DNA of 64,000 bases, from contig RQOL01000452.1 of assembly GCA_013076295.1 (NCBI GenBank), positions 62,001-126,000 of the forward strand, written 5' to 3'. Below, piece by piece: positions 1 to 11,267 of the stretch. The translations under genes were made by a program, and so were the position numbers. The DNA comes from Sanderia malayensis. Its lineage: Eukaryota; Cnidaria; Scyphozoa; Semaeostomeae; Pelagiidae. The notes under the pieces were generated by a model, which saw only the letters and a program-made list of their open reading frames with translations, had not been told where the DNA came from and made no database searches. How positions within the stretch are numbered: position 1 is the stretch's first letter; each line of letters opens with the position of its first letter.

Positions 1-205
1 TGCATATATAAGATCCTGAGCAATTGAGAGCCGTTTGGTTTGTTCATCATCAGTAACATCTTCTCTCTTGTCTAGCAATGGCTCTTGCGAGAATCCGACA
101 GCTCAGGCAAGAAAATTAAATAATATTATTGGCATGGAATCCAATGCAGAATTTAACATTAAATCAAGAGAATCAGGAGGCTAAGTGGAGCAAACACCCT
201 TGCTA

Positions 206-813
206 TCACTGGGAAGTTTTTTTCACTTCTAAAGCCGCAATAAATAACTGCTGTAGAAGAAAATTGTTGCCTTGGTTTGATTTAAACCTGCTTTTTTTGA
301 TGCAATCATCATCATCATCATTTTCTTCTTGTTCTAAATCATCATCCACTTCATCTATATCCATCAAATCATCTGCCACATTCCCCGCACCAACACTGTC
401 TGCATACACCAATGTTCCACTTGTCATCATTTTCGATGCACGAAATATAATCTGAGGGTATCTTTTCTGGATCCTTTTTCGTAGCCTGACAGCTTGGTAA
501 GAGATATCTATGTTTTCTATTTTCTGGAATAACTTTCTTTAAAAGAAAGCTAAGCAGCATTATTTCTTTGCTCTGTAGAATTCTTGCTTCAATTACCTCC
601 ATGCAAAATTCATCAAATGCTTGAATCATATAAAGTCGGACCAAGATCTTGAGGTTTATTGGAAAGGCATTTTTTGTATCTTTGGTAGCATCTCTTATGA
701 TACCTTGCCTCGAGTGCCACACAGTCCTTGCCACGAGTGTGTATCAGATTTGTCTCATCGTTTTTAATGTTTGCCACTTCCTCTAAAACGCCAGCTGTCA
801 ATGTCTGTGCCAA
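206..813 (-). pseudogene. Decayed fragment of an uncharacterised repeat-associated protein
   Basis: Three overlapping minus-strand reading frames appear to be pieces of one frameshifted protein. The piece starting at 813 contains ALEARYHKRCYQRY. The next (734-369) continues with FDEFCMEVIEARIL and a helical stretch. The last (430-206) contains ASKMMTSGTLVYADSV and then an acidic run rich in Asp and Glu. From memory, the order 'HxxCYxRY, FDxFCxEVIE, LVYxD, acidic tail' is typical of a large multicopy invertebrate family that often lies near transposase genes and has no assigned function. At least two frameshifts are needed to read through, so I regard it as dead. The first 200 bases hold no recognisable gene. 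Confidence 0.45.
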
Positions 814-1099
814 TGAAAGATCTTGCCAATGAAAGATATAGTTTTTTGGTTGCCTATTAAAGAAAGAAATATATGAGAAAGCGAAACAAAACCTTTTATA
901 TGTTGAGAAACCCTATTAAACCTGTAGCAATCCAAACACTTGTCTATTAATATTTAATTCCATTAATTATCAAAATACCGCTGTTTATTTTCACTGTCCA
1001 AGCTTTCTAAGTTCGTACTTCTACATGGCCTGGACACCATCGTATTCTGGATGTCCTCCAACATGGCCGCCACGCATAATTACGCATCAATTATGACGT

Positions 1100-1463
1100 C
1101 AGCTAAAACACCCTATACAATGGGTCTTCTTTTCCTCTAAAAAGAGAATTAACATCAAATGATGGTGTATATACTTCATCTGTGTCACATCTGCTAGCTC
1201 TGCCAAAGCAAGCATCAGCTTCAAAATGTGCATCGTCTCAAAACTTGAATGATTAAAAGGTCTGATAATAAAATAGAATGATTTCAAATATCGTGGAACT
1301 TTCTTGAATCTATATGTCTTTCGATGACCATCAATATGGATTGAATGACAGACATTAGCACAGACAGGGCATGAAAAATAATCTTCACCAGTTTGAAAAA
1401 TCTTAGCATTAGAAGCATATTCACGAAAAGACTGGGCAAAGGTTGTTTGATTGATTGAGCTCA
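1100..1463 (-). pseudogene. KDZ-type transposase, downstream exon fragment
   Basis: On the minus strand a splice acceptor (tttatttag) at about 1464 opens into a frame reading LSSINQTTFAQSFREYASNA, then CPVCANVCHSIHIDGHRK, then TYRFKKVPRYLKSF. The pattern CPxC ... H-x-DG(N/H)xKxYRFKK is the signature I associate with metazoan Kyakuja-Dileera-Zisupton (KDZ) transposases, just before the RNase H-like core. The frame breaks near 1220: a second frame continues with DAHFEADACFG and DTDEVYTPSFDVNSLFRG and then stops. The catalytic core beyond this point is absent. Together with the pieces at 1622-1969, 2933-3207 and 13719-14071 it makes one broken gene. Confidence 0.6.
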
Positions 1464-1621
1464 GCTAAATAAAAATAATAAATTCAAAATGTTCCAACAT
1501 TTTGTCAAAAAGTATGTGCACGAAAGGATGAATATCATTCCAGAGCCAAAATTAAGTTAGATAAGCTTAGTTGTGGTAAATGTTGCCTAATGAGCAAAGT
1601 TAATGTGAAAAAATGTATATC

Positions 1622-1969
1622 CTATTTTGTACAAATCCTCCCAGCTTTTCCTGAAATGACCTCCAAGCGTTTTATAAATGCTGACAAAGATGTTCCTGGT
1701 GAATTATTGCTCAACGTATCCCATAGATGAAAGACATCAATGCTGTAAAACATTGTTGCTTTCTGAGGGGTAGCAGGCAAAAAACCAGACTTCATCATTG
1801 CCATTTGGTCAGGTCCAATCGTCTTGAAGTCACAATGTTGGCACAGAATGAACACATCGTTAAACTCAAAGCATCCTTTGCACTGGCACAGCTGCGATTT
1901 GGTGGCGAAGGAATGAAACCCAGACAAATTCCGACAAACGTAAAAATTGTGTTGTAAATTTTCCCACAA
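1622..1969 (-). pseudogene. KDZ-type transposase, cysteine-cluster exon
   Basis: A minus-strand frame of 115 codons reads from WENLQHNFYVC through CQCKGCFEF and LCQHCDF to SGFLPATPQKATMFYSIDVF and then HLWDTL...PGTSLSAFIKRLE. The 'SGFxPATP...FSxDxFxxWDxLxxxxPGTSxxAFIxxLE' pattern is the characteristic block between the CxC-type cysteine cluster and the core of KDZ transposases. An acceptor-like tttccag lies at about 1977, just before WENLQ. The following intron would run to the acceptor at about 1464. The exon itself is open, but the gene is broken on both sides. Confidence 0.65.
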
Positions 1970-1988
1970 GCAGCTGGAAACGTTTTGT

Positions 1989-2022
1989 GGGGGGGGGGGC
2001 AGCTGCCCTTGCCCCCCCCCCC
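1989..2022. repeat. G-tract / C-tract hairpin
   Basis: A run of about 11 G is followed by cagctgccctt and a run of about 12 C. The tracts can pair into a long GC stem, and the central gggcagctgccc is itself a palindrome. It sits directly beside the LTR element that starts at 2026 and interrupts the KDZ intron. Its origin is unknown. Confidence 0.6.
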
Positions 2023-2149
2023 TATTGTAACAGGATTACATTCTCACTATAGTGTAGCCTCGTATTCATGTAATTATTGTGATCACGTGTTCATGTCAAT
2101 CAATGTCAATCATGTATAATATAAATAGCTTTGTCAATTGTATTTAATT

Positions 2150-2287
2150 CATTCTTATTCTTATTCTTATTCTTATTCTTATTCTTATTCTTATTCTTAT
2201 TCTTATTCTTATTCTTATTCTTATTCTTATTCTTATTCTTATTCTTATTCTTATTCTTATTCTTATTCTTATTCTTATTCTTATTCT
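2150..2287. repeat. (TTATTC)n microsatellite inside the LTR
   Basis: About 23 copies of a 6-bp unit, TTATTC. The second LTR has only a few copies at the matching place (about 2617-2645), so the array expanded after or during insertion of the first LTR. Its translation is a meaningless Leu-Phe repeat. Confidence 0.9.
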
Positions 2288-2413
2288 CCGATTATCAGTT
2301 ATATATATTCATAATCGATCAACACTTATTCGCACCAGTCTTTTGGAGTTCAATAATGGTAGCTCGACCACCATTACAGAGGTGGTGTTAGAATCCGGTT
2401 TTCGTTCTTCGTC

Positions 2414-2563
2414 ATGACTTCTCCAGAGAAACTTCTTGGCCTGATCAATGGACTCGCTGGTGCCATTCGTGATCAACATCATGTTTCCCGAGAAGTCACA
2501 AGAACGACACAGCAACAAATTTCAGACCTCTCGCATGCCGTTAACGAACTCAATCATGTATAA
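2414..2563 (+). pseudogene. Gag N-terminal stub of the LTR element
   Basis: A 49-codon frame starts MTSPEKLLGLINGLAGAI and continues with a Gln/Thr-rich helical segment to NELNHV and a stop. It starts about 35 bases after the LTR end, the usual place for gag. No zinc knuckle or pol motif remains. The stop lies in LTR sequence, so the frame was truncated by the internal deletion. Assignment to gag rests on position and not on a family motif. Confidence 0.4.
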
Positions 2564-2741
2564 TATAAATGTCAATCATGTATAATATAAATAGCTTTGT
2601 CAATTGTATTTAATTCATTCTTATTCTTATTGTTATTCTTATTCTCCGATTATCAGTTATATATATTCATAATCGATCATCATTTATTCGCACGAGTCTT
2701 TTTTAGTTCAATTACGTAATGGTAGCTCGACCACCATTACA

Positions 2742-3207
2742 CTATAGCTACGTCACTGGTCCTTTGGAATGTAATATGTAGTGTTGACAGTGTAAAAATT
2801 ATATGGTATATGGAAGAACAGTTGACAAATGAATAACATATCTTAGCTATAACAAGCAAATTAAATTGCTGAAAAAAATCAAATAAAATGGACAAAACCA
2901 TTTGTTATTATTGTGATTTTGCAAATGGTACTTGAAATTTATCACAACCAGGACAATAAACTGGAATGTTTACAGGAAGTGGCCTGTCTAAAAAAGATTA
3001 AGCATTGGGTAAATGAGATAACATTTCAGTTAAAGTTGCTCACTTGTTCTTAATTAGACTTTTGAGACACAAACATATTACAAGCTGTAATTTTTTTATC
3101 CTTAAAATCTGTTCAAAATACAATATTTTCCAATTGTAATGCATTGTATAAATAGTGATACAAAAATACCTGTTTCATAAAGCTTGTTTTCTTTGAGCGC
3201 TATTCTA
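2742..3207 (-). pseudogene. KDZ-type transposase, small exons beside the 10.5-kb element
   Basis: Two short minus-strand coding pieces are visible. One spans about 2987-2933, with an acceptor (ctttttTAG) before it, and reads RPLPVNIPVYCPGCDKFQ; 'RPLP...P..CPxC' is a KDZ landmark. The other, about 3207-3170, reads NRIALKENKLYET and ends at a possible donor (ACAG then GTATTT). This second piece abuts the left end of the 10.5-kb element at 3208 and should join the exon that stops at 13719 on the other side. The rest of the interval is AT-rich intron without further signals. Confidence 0.5.
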
Positions 3208-3270
3208 CAGGGTGGCCCAGAAAAAAGTAACCCCCCAAACAAAATAATTTATAGATATTTTTTCTCAAAA
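3208..3270 (+). repeat. Left terminal inverted repeat of the 10.5-kb element
   Basis: Inverted match to 13654-13716 over about 50 bp with a few mismatches and one indel. The outermost ten bases CAGGGTGGCC are identical. Confidence 0.75.
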
Positions 3271-4072
3271 ATGAATTCAATCAAATTTATACCAGATCTG
3301 GACTTGCTCAAGTCCCTCTTTTTAACAAAGCCCGTCAACTCTTTTCCAAATTGATAATATTTGAAATTGGAAAAAATTGATAAAATTTAAAAAATGAAAG
3401 GAAAAGAAACGAAAGAGGGACTTGTATCCTTTGCAGGGTATTTTTACCTTCAAAGAAACCGCTCAAAAACTGTGCAGAATTCAACGAACATGGTCACACG
3501 TTTTCATAGGTGGGGGCAGCTGTCAGAGAAGAAAATGAAAATTTCATTGCTGCGTTCATTTCATTGAGTAAAAATGGCTGCTCACAACGTTAACGAAAAT
3601 ATAAGCAAAGCTATCGAATTTGCGAAAATAAGGCTAGGCGTGGAAAATTTACGAGAACATCAAGAAGAATCAATTCATGCTGTTCTTCAAGGGAAGGATG
3701 TTTTCATTTCGCAACCTACTGGTTCGGGTAAATCGCTTATTTACCAGATGCTTCCGTTTGCAACAGACCACCTTCTTGCCACACGAAACATGTTTGTGCT
3801 TGTCATCAGCCCACTTGTGAGTCTAATACGAGATCAGACTGATATTTTACAAAGACTTAGCATCGAAAGTTTAACACTCAAGGACGCGAAGGAAGCTGAA
3901 AAAATGGAGAAACTGTTAGCATCAACATTTAAAATTGTGTTCACCTCTCCTGAAGCCATACTAAGAACATGTCGAAATGAAATAAAAAGCGAAAATTTCC
4001 AGGACGGGCTTGCATGTGTTGTGGTGGATGAGTCTCATTGCATTGTCAAATGGTAAGCCTTTTTTAAACATA

Positions 4073-5910
4073 TATTGGCGCGCTTCGTGTGCTGCATTCG
4101 CTCATGCCCATACATACATACATATATACATACATACATACCACATACATACCCTACAATACATACCCTATATACATACCCTACAATACATACCATACAA
4201 TACACACCCTACAATACCAACCCTACTATACATACCCTACAATACATACCCTACAATACATATCCTACAATACATACCCTATAATACATACAATACAACA
4301 CATACCCTACAATACATACCCCACAATGCATACCCTACAATACATACTCTACAATACATACCCTACAATACATACCCTACAATACATACCCTACAATACA
4401 TACCCTACTACACATACCCTACTATACATACCCTACTATACATACCCTACCATACATACCCTACTATACATACCCTATTATGCATACCCTACTATGCATA
4501 CCCTACTATCCATACTACCACGTAACATTTCTAGAGAAAGTAAAGGTGGGAGGTCAACTCTTCCCCCCTAGCAAGCGACAGCCCCGCGCCCACGCTGCTC
4601 CCTGAAAGCCGTTTCTGAAAGTTGATAATTTCAGTGTGAAGTTTGAAAAACAATAGTTACTTTCAAAAACCTAACCCATCCTGGAAATTTTAAACTCAAT
4701 CTGTAATAAAAAATATCAAACTATAGCTAAGGAAACAGCGAACACGTTGCAAATAGTCTCATCTCTTAACTAAATAATACTGAATTCTTAGAGACCATTT
4801 AGTGGAAGTGGTTTGAATGAAATTTCGGAGCCGTGCAAAAAGCAAAACCTCTGAACACACTTTAGCAAGTAAAAATAGTATTTACCGTGGCAAATGGTGA
4901 CGCAGTTGAACTAAAAAAAACCAACATGAAGGTAACATGTTGGGGAACAATTATCGAAAGTCTTTGGGTAAAAAATAATCAATTGTGGCAGGCTAAAATT
5001 GAATTTTCGCAAATGCAAAAACAACATGTGTTGCGTGAAAAATTGCTCCTTCCCGAGTGAAAAGCAACTTTGTTGGAAATCGTAAAAAACAACAACAAAG
5101 CAAAAAAAAACAACACATTATTTTAGTTGCGTTATCAGACAACACTTGTCAAAAATTGAAATGGGGAAAATCGTGCAAATAGGGCCGGAAAAATTCAAAA
5201 CTTTGACCATGGCCAAAACGTTGTTAGCATGCCGAAGCAACAATGGCGGTCGCCTACTACAACGAAACCTACAACTATTTCATTAAAAAAAAACAAAGCT
5301 ATCACCTGTGTTCTGCATTGTTTCCTGCAACTCTCCAGGGGTCTTTCAAACAATTAAGAGCTCTTTACAAAGATAATTCAGCTGGTAAAACACTTTGAAA
5401 GGCGCCCACCTCACTTTTTGAGTACAAAACAAAAACACACGTCTTCTCCAAAAGTACCAGCTGCCTGCTGAGGGCAAATTTGCATGATAACGAAAAACGC
5501 ATCACTGTTCACGTGAAGTTGCGAAAGAGCCAATCAAATTGCAGGAAAAGGCGAAATGGGTCACATGAAGAGCGAATACTCTTTTCGAAAATGGAGTTGG
5601 GGACGCGAATTTGGAAGTTTCGCCAGCGTAAACCGTCGTTTTTTCGTGATAGAACAATTAGTGGAGTAATTAATAGAATAACTCAAAAATTATTTTAAAA
5701 TAGGCTTCCAAAAATAGATAACTTTTGCCTACTCCAGAAACGGAGCCTTTCCATGCAAGTGCCAACCTTGTGCGCCCCTATTGAAAAAAGCCTTATTGAT
5801 CGATTAGCCCCATTGTTTTTGGGCGTTCGACCTATTGTTTCGGGTTGAATCTATTGTCTTAGGCAGAGTTTCGCCACCGTCACGTGACATCGCAGAATAG
5901 TCATATTAGA
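4073..5910 (-). mobile_element. Helitron-like repeat inserted in the RecQ intron
   Basis: Nearly the same sequence as 18270-20196: the hairpin-rich block with cgcgcttcg and gctgcattcgctcatgccc, a long CATACATACCCTACAATA-type satellite (4105-4520), a unique middle, and the AT-rich 5' end that reads TCTAATATGACTATTC on the minus strand. The outer CTAG end seen in the intact copy is missing here, so this copy is truncated. The base before TC is T, not A. Its insertion accompanies loss of the central RecQ exons. Confidence 0.55.
4105..4520. repeat. CATACC / CCTACAATA satellite
   Basis: A degenerate tandem array, CATAC(C)CTAC(A/T)ATA and variants, forms the internal repeat block of the Helitron-like family. 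Similar blocks lie at 16200-16590, 18370-18790 and their mirror copies. The long Tyr/His/Thr-rich reading frames here are artefacts of the array. Confidence 0.85.
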
Positions 5911-6961
5911 AGTAGAAAGCTTGTACAAAATTTGAACACTATCTTTGATCTTGAGTTTGGGACAAAATATGAAACCTATGATAAGCGGCCATATGAAACG
6001 TTTCATGCAAATATAGACAATGAAATTAAAGAATTTGTCATTAAACAATTTGGAAAAGTGGATGGGGTTACAAGAGTTCTTTTTGCCACCATTGCCTTTG
6101 GTATGGGTATCGACTGCAAAGAGCTTTACCAAATTGTACATTACGGCTCAACAAAAGATATTGATGACTACTGTCAAGAAACTGGAAGGGCAGGACGTGA
6201 TGAAAAACTTAGCCATGCAGTTCTCCTTCTTGGTTCAAATGTAACAACAAGAAACCAGACAGATGGAATGAAAAAGTATTGTATGAATAGCTCCATTTGT
6301 CGTAGGAAACTGATTTTTCAAAGTTTTCTTGGAAACAATTCAGATATTGAGCCAAAACATAATTGTTGTGATATTTGTAGCAAGGAGTGCAAGTGTGGGG
6401 ATGATGACAAATGTTTGCTTGAAAAAGAGCCTTTAAATTTATTTCAAGTGCTGAAGTATCACTGATGGCGCTGGATACACCTGTAATCCCTAGCTCCAGA
6501 CCCAGGATGTTTATAGTGGATGATGATGGGTTGGATTTTCTTAAATCAAAACTTCAAGAATTGAGAGCAAATTTGTGTGATGGGTATACTTTTCTGCACA
6601 CTGGATTTGATATTGCCACTGGCTTCCCTTTGCAAACTATCGATGATATTGTCCATTCAGTGGATTACATTGGCAATGAGGAGCAAATCAAAAATGAGTT
6701 TGTCTTGTTTAACACAAATCTTAGTTCCCAGGTTTACAGTATTATACAGGATATACAATTGCACTATGGTAACGAGGTGCCTTTTCCCGGTGAAATTGAG
6801 GACATAAAAGGGTCAGCTGATAGTTTAATTGTAGATAGTGGCTCAGATTTTGATGATAAGTCTGAATCCTCTGACAGCTCTGCCTGTTCAGATTATTCTG
6901 TAAAAATGAGATCAAAATACAGATCAGTAATTTTGTCTGATACTGACGATAGCCAAGAATT

Positions 6962-9900
6962 TTAATTATTTTTATGGATATAGCTCTTCAATTTTTTATA
7001 AATGTTCAAATTCTCAAAATGTTTCAATTTTTGTTCCATCCACTCTTTTAATTTCAGTAAGTCTAGTGCAAGCAGCAAGTTCCTCTGGAAGCCTGGAAAT
7101 GCATTGTGCTGACGTCCTGGACTGGTACCAAATATGTCATTTCTTATGAGCTGGTCTGTAAATTCTTTAATGTCTGCGCTCATGTCAATATTTGTATGCC
7201 TCCCAGATGGGCCATGAATTAGAATTTGGTCATCTATACTGCCTATTAGATAATCCATACTTTCGTATGATTGGCTTGCTCTGTCAACACTCTTAGATGT
7301 GAGCTTCCCATGGAAACCCTTGCAGTCAAGCTTAAATGATTTGTTTCTGTGCTCCAAAGTCCTATCACATTCAACACATGAATCTATTTTTCCTTTTGAA
7401 TTTGTTGTTCTATTCCAAACAAGAGCATGTGCAAAAGCAGGTGGTAAAAGATATTCAACAAGGCAAGGGTGTGGAAGGTATAAAACCGGTACTTTGTTTT
7501 CTTTGTCAATCCAAAATATAAGAAAAATAGCTTGTAAAGTCGAAGTATCCTCTCTCCATCACCAAGTTTTCTTGCGTCTGTAAAATTTAGGGCAATTAAT
7601 CCAAGTGCTAAGGCATTGCAAGAGTAGTTGAAAATATAATCCTTGCCTTCATCATTCCTAGTGTTTGACATTGTTGCACATTCTTCTTGGTGTTTTTCTG
7701 TTATGTGTTTTCTGAGTCCATTCACACGCTTGTATATTTTACCACAAACAGTACATTTCAATCCTTTCTCAAAATATGCTGTATCGGGAATTTTTGGTGT
7801 TGCATAATTTTCAACAATCATTCCTAGCATATTATCTACGACATGCTTTTGTTTGGCTGGAAGAACATTTTCAAGGGAAGGAATTTCCTTCTTTACTTTA
7901 TCGTAACAAGCCAGCACAAGTGACTCTGTGAATGTTTTTAAAAGATCATAAGCACTATCTGGATTGTCCATGGGAGATTTTGGAGTGTTTGTTGCATTTA
8001 AAAAGTTTCTTGCAGCATATAGTGTGCCAATATCACCACAAGAGTTTTTGCAGAACAACAAATCCCAAATTGCCTATAAATAAATAAACAGGTCAAAATG
8101 GAAAAGTTTGCAGACAACTCATACTTGGATGCAAATTGTCAATTAACTATTTTTAGATTTTTATACCCTTATGTTCTTCTTGTTGTTTTTATTGTCAATG
8201 TGCTCTTCAGTTTAAAAGTACTCTAGTTCTTAAAAATCAATTTATTTTCTGCCTGTCTTCTGTAAATGTAAAAGTGCAGTTAAGTTCTTCTACAATTTGC
8301 AATAAACAAATTTAGCAATTTTTAACTTAAGCTCTGTTTTGTAAAAAAGCCCTTTGAAAATTTGTACCTTTGTAACTAAAATTGAAAGTCAGCAGTATAC
8401 TCTTTTCTTGTCAAACACATAATGCACCCACATAGCCTGTAGCTTCTCATAATTTAGCAAAAAGTCAAGAAACAAATTTTCAAATGTGTGGTTTTTTGGC
8501 AAATAATTTTTAGTACCTACTTTAGTTCATTATCATTGTTTGTCATTTGCTCAGCGCAAAATTTCTCATTTTAAAATAAAAAATTTTAAAGACTGCATTA
8601 TTTTTAAATAATTCAAAATTTAATTCAAAGTAATTCATACCTCGAGAAAGTTTCCAAATGTATGAAAGTCCTCTAAAGCAGTGACAACTCCTTCAAGCCG
8701 TTTGCATGGGTTGGTTGAATTCCTTAAATCCTCTTGGGCATTTATCATTCTCTCAACTGTCAAGAGATCCCCTCCCACAAGGCATGGCACTGGAACACCA
8801 AGCTGCTCATTCCATGGTATGTACTGGTGAATATGTCTCATAATGTCAATCATGTCAGATGAATCAACTTCATTCTTTTCCAGCACTCCCAGGCATATCT
8901 GAAAAGGCAAGTAAACAAACTGAAAAATCATATGGGTTTAATGTCAGTTGTTTCATATTATCAAGCTTGTTAGTTTAAAATGTGATCTCCGTTATAAACA
9001 AAACTTAATGAGCAAAGATACAATTTCAAAAACTGCAATTTGCATGATAAGAAAACTCAGTATTTTATAAGTGCCCCTGATTAATATTTTTACTGATACT
9101 TACTATTTCAGATGGAATTTTTGTATATTTCATATTTTCATGCTTGATCATTTGAGGAATATACTGCTCCATCCAAGAAAGAGATTTGTCATGTTTGACC
9201 AAAATGTTTCCTATCATAACTTTAAATTCATTTGCAATAATTGTGTTGTCTTGTAGGGTAGGTAAATAATCTGAAAGTGGTACATGTTTACCTTTCTTGT
9301 AACCAAATTTGTTCAGGTGGTCAAAAAGTGGTAGTGGTACCCTATTTTTTATAGCTATCAAATGAAACATGTGATGATCTAAATTTGTGTTGGTACGGCT
9401 CTGTTGTCTTGCTTTGTTCATGATATCAACATTGTATCCTAAAATTTCAAATGTCATCATATTAACTATCTCATCTGTAATTTCTGGAGCTAAAACTAAG
9501 ATAGCCTGCTGTTGTTGGTGAGTTTCTTCTGTAAACAATTCTCCACTTTGTTGTACAGTTGGTTGAATTTGCTGAAGAGGATGTTCTTTGTTGCACAGCT
9601 TTTCCTTCAGTTTCTGTTTTATCTGTTCTTTTGAAAAGGTTACATTAGTTGCAAATTTCCCATTTGCTATTGATCTAAGTGTTTTATTCTCATCTGGTAC
9701 TGGTGTGACAACTCTTTCTGAAGGTGATTGCAAGCCTACCATTCGTTCAGCTTTCTATCAAAACTCTCACCCATCTCAAGCTGAGTCTTCAAGGAAACTT
9801 TATAAGATGTTGTGATTTGGAGGGAGTTAAGCCGTTTAAAAGCCATGTTCTTAGCTGACCCACGTCAAAGGATCATAGCTGTCACCTTTGCAAAAGCATC

Positions 9901-11267
9901 AACATTTCTGTTACGGCATCTTAAAAGGATATTTATTGCCGCCATCATTGCAGGTACCAGTGAATGTTCTTTCTTCCACTTGTTACGTTTCACGTTTGCC
10001 TTATTTGAAGACATTGCAATGAGTAAGCTTGTCGTAAGAGGGCTTTCTTTTGACATTTCTTCATGTGATGAGTCGATTCCGATCATCTGTGGCCACCATG
10101 ATAGCCTTTCTCCATTTATCTCTGTTTTGTCTTCATGTAACTTGCTAAAAGAAACCATTTCACCATTTTTGCATCTGATAGTGCTGTTTGCATTCTTACA
10201 GATATTTTGACATTCTGCTTCAACGCATGTTGAAAATTTTTCAGCAAAAGCTGTTTCTGCATCATCCAAAATAATATTTGCCACTGCTTTAGTATTGTTG
10301 GCTGCAAGGTTTTGGACCAATGATCCCCATTTAGATGGAATTTGAAGGCGAGTTTCGCATCCATGGGACATGAAAATTGCCTGAAAAAGGAAAGAATTAT
10401 AAATATCAAAACCAAAACTGATTGCTTTCTAACTTTAGTTTATCGTTAATAATATTATTATATATATATTTATTATTATACTATTACTATGAAAGCTTCC
10501 ATTCTTATTATTTTATTATTGTTTGGTATTTTTATATATTTCTGTCTTATTAGTATTTAAGATCATCAATTCATGACATGTTACTATTATCCAACTTCCA
10601 TTGTATCTGGACTTGTTCAAGTCTCGCCGCTCTCTGGTTGCTTTTATTTATATTATGAATTTTTTCCAAAGTTTGTTTGGAGAAAAGAGCTAGAGCAAGG
10701 AAGTCAGCCAGTCCATACTGTATATATATATCTTATATTTAAACAACTTTTTAAAGTTTAAGACAATTCTAAAAACAAATCCATTTTTGCAAGCTTTCAA
10801 ACTAGCTAGCTATATATAATATAAAATGTATGTTGGTAGGTAATGATAGAGTTGCACTTACCGATACTTTATCGTTGTAGTATCAACTCCCATTTCCCCT
10901 TGGTCTTTGAATATGGAAGTTGATATACCCAACATGCAACTCTCCTCGTTTATTTGGCTACGTTCATCAGATTCCATCGTTGTTTTATCAAATGCAAGTC
11001 TTCGTTTTAGTTTAGGCATCATAGATGATGATACATCTGATGGGATGCTTCTATTTTCGTATGAAAAAATATTTCTAATTTTTTGCATGCTGTTGTTTTA
11101 TTGTACCCCTCTGTCTCTGTGTTCTTCTTGGGCCTATCCCAAAGATTAATTTTCATTTCAATTGGGCGAACATATTTTTTCTTTACATCAATTCGGCATA
11201 CAATGCATATCATCCACGAGCTTGGAGACCAACATTCTACGACTTTTGTTGGAGTTGTTCCTGCCAT
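6962..11267 (-). pseudogene. DUF6589 protein gene, left-arm copy
   Basis: Exons on the minus strand, all with GT/AG borders: 11267-10862, 10380-9104, 8898-8641 and 8073-6962. The second exon carries QQLFxxxLx-type helical sequence, then ILGYNVDIMNKA and LDHHMFHLIAI. The third carries VGGDLLTVER and ALEDFHTF. The fourth carries a C2H2 finger (C-x2-C-x12-H-x4-H), DARKLGDGERILRLYK, LLPPALAHALVWNR and SQSYESMDYLIGS. These landmarks, in this order, match DUF6589 (function unknown, abundant in cnidarians). Lesions: a frame conflict in exon 1, an in-frame TGA after VTAMIL (about 9865), a one-base loss near 9740 (NEW then stop) and a frameshift near LALLN in the last exon. Unlike the right copy, this one keeps the FDHLNKFGY segment and the true C-terminus. 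The stop overlaps the RecQ stop. Confidence 0.75.
10610..10623. repeat. GACTTGTTCAAGTC palindrome
   Basis: A perfect 14-bp palindrome apart from its central two bases. It lies in the first intron of the DUF6589 gene and shares its surroundings (GCGGCGAGACTTGAACAAG on the other strand) with the copy at 13160-13173. A third copy lies at 3301-3314. Confidence 0.6.

Larger units (their letters stand above)
2026..2741 (+). mobile_element. Short LTR retroelement (5' LTR, gag start, partial 3' LTR)
   Basis: The first LTR spans 2026-2378, starting TGTAACAGG and ending CCATTACA (inverted ends TGTAA/TTACA). Its second half, from the TATA-like tataatataaatag through ccgattatcagttatatat to the TTACA end, is repeated almost exactly at about 2572-2741. 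Between them lie a possible primer-binding site (GTGGTGTTAGAATCC, about 2381) and a short reading frame. The whole is flanked by the 4-bp direct repeat CTAT (2022-2025 and 2742-2745), as expected for LTR-element insertion. Most internal genes and the front of the 3' LTR are deleted, apparently through the shared word TCAATCATG. The element sits in an intron of the KDZ gene. Confidence 0.6.
3574..6965 (+). pseudogene. RecQ-like DNA helicase, broken
   Basis: Exon 1 (3574-4052) has Walker A TGSGKS (residues 49-54), motif Ia VISPLVSLIRDQ (77-88), a TSPEA block and motif II DESH (152-155); it ends ...CIVKW at a GTAAGC donor. The coding sequence resumes at about 5911 and contains RVLFATIAFGMGIDC (motif V), QETGRAGRD (motif VI) and a RecQ-type zinc-binding cluster ending HNCCDIC. 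A +1 frameshift near 6450-6465 leads into the last frame (to 6965), with ATGFPLQTIDDIV and an acidic Ser-rich tail. The middle of the helicase (motifs III and IV) is missing, replaced by a Helitron-like insertion at 4073-5910. RecQ-family enzymes unwind DNA 3' to 5' using ATP. The stop codon overlaps that of the convergent DUF6589 gene. This copy cannot encode a working helicase. Confidence 0.8.

Noticed and set aside
2131..2391. Plus-strand frame encoding a Leu-Phe repeat that resembles a membrane protein
   Set aside because: It is the translation of the (TTATTC)n microsatellite inside an LTR.
4105..4520. CRISPR-like regular repeat array
   Set aside because: Simple degenerate satellite without distinct spacers, in a eukaryotic intron.
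4010..4571. Long Tyr/His/Thr-rich frames
   Set aside because: Artefacts of the CATACC satellite, open in several frames at once; the same applies at 16171-16353, 18334-18887, 25256-25809 and 27768-28133.
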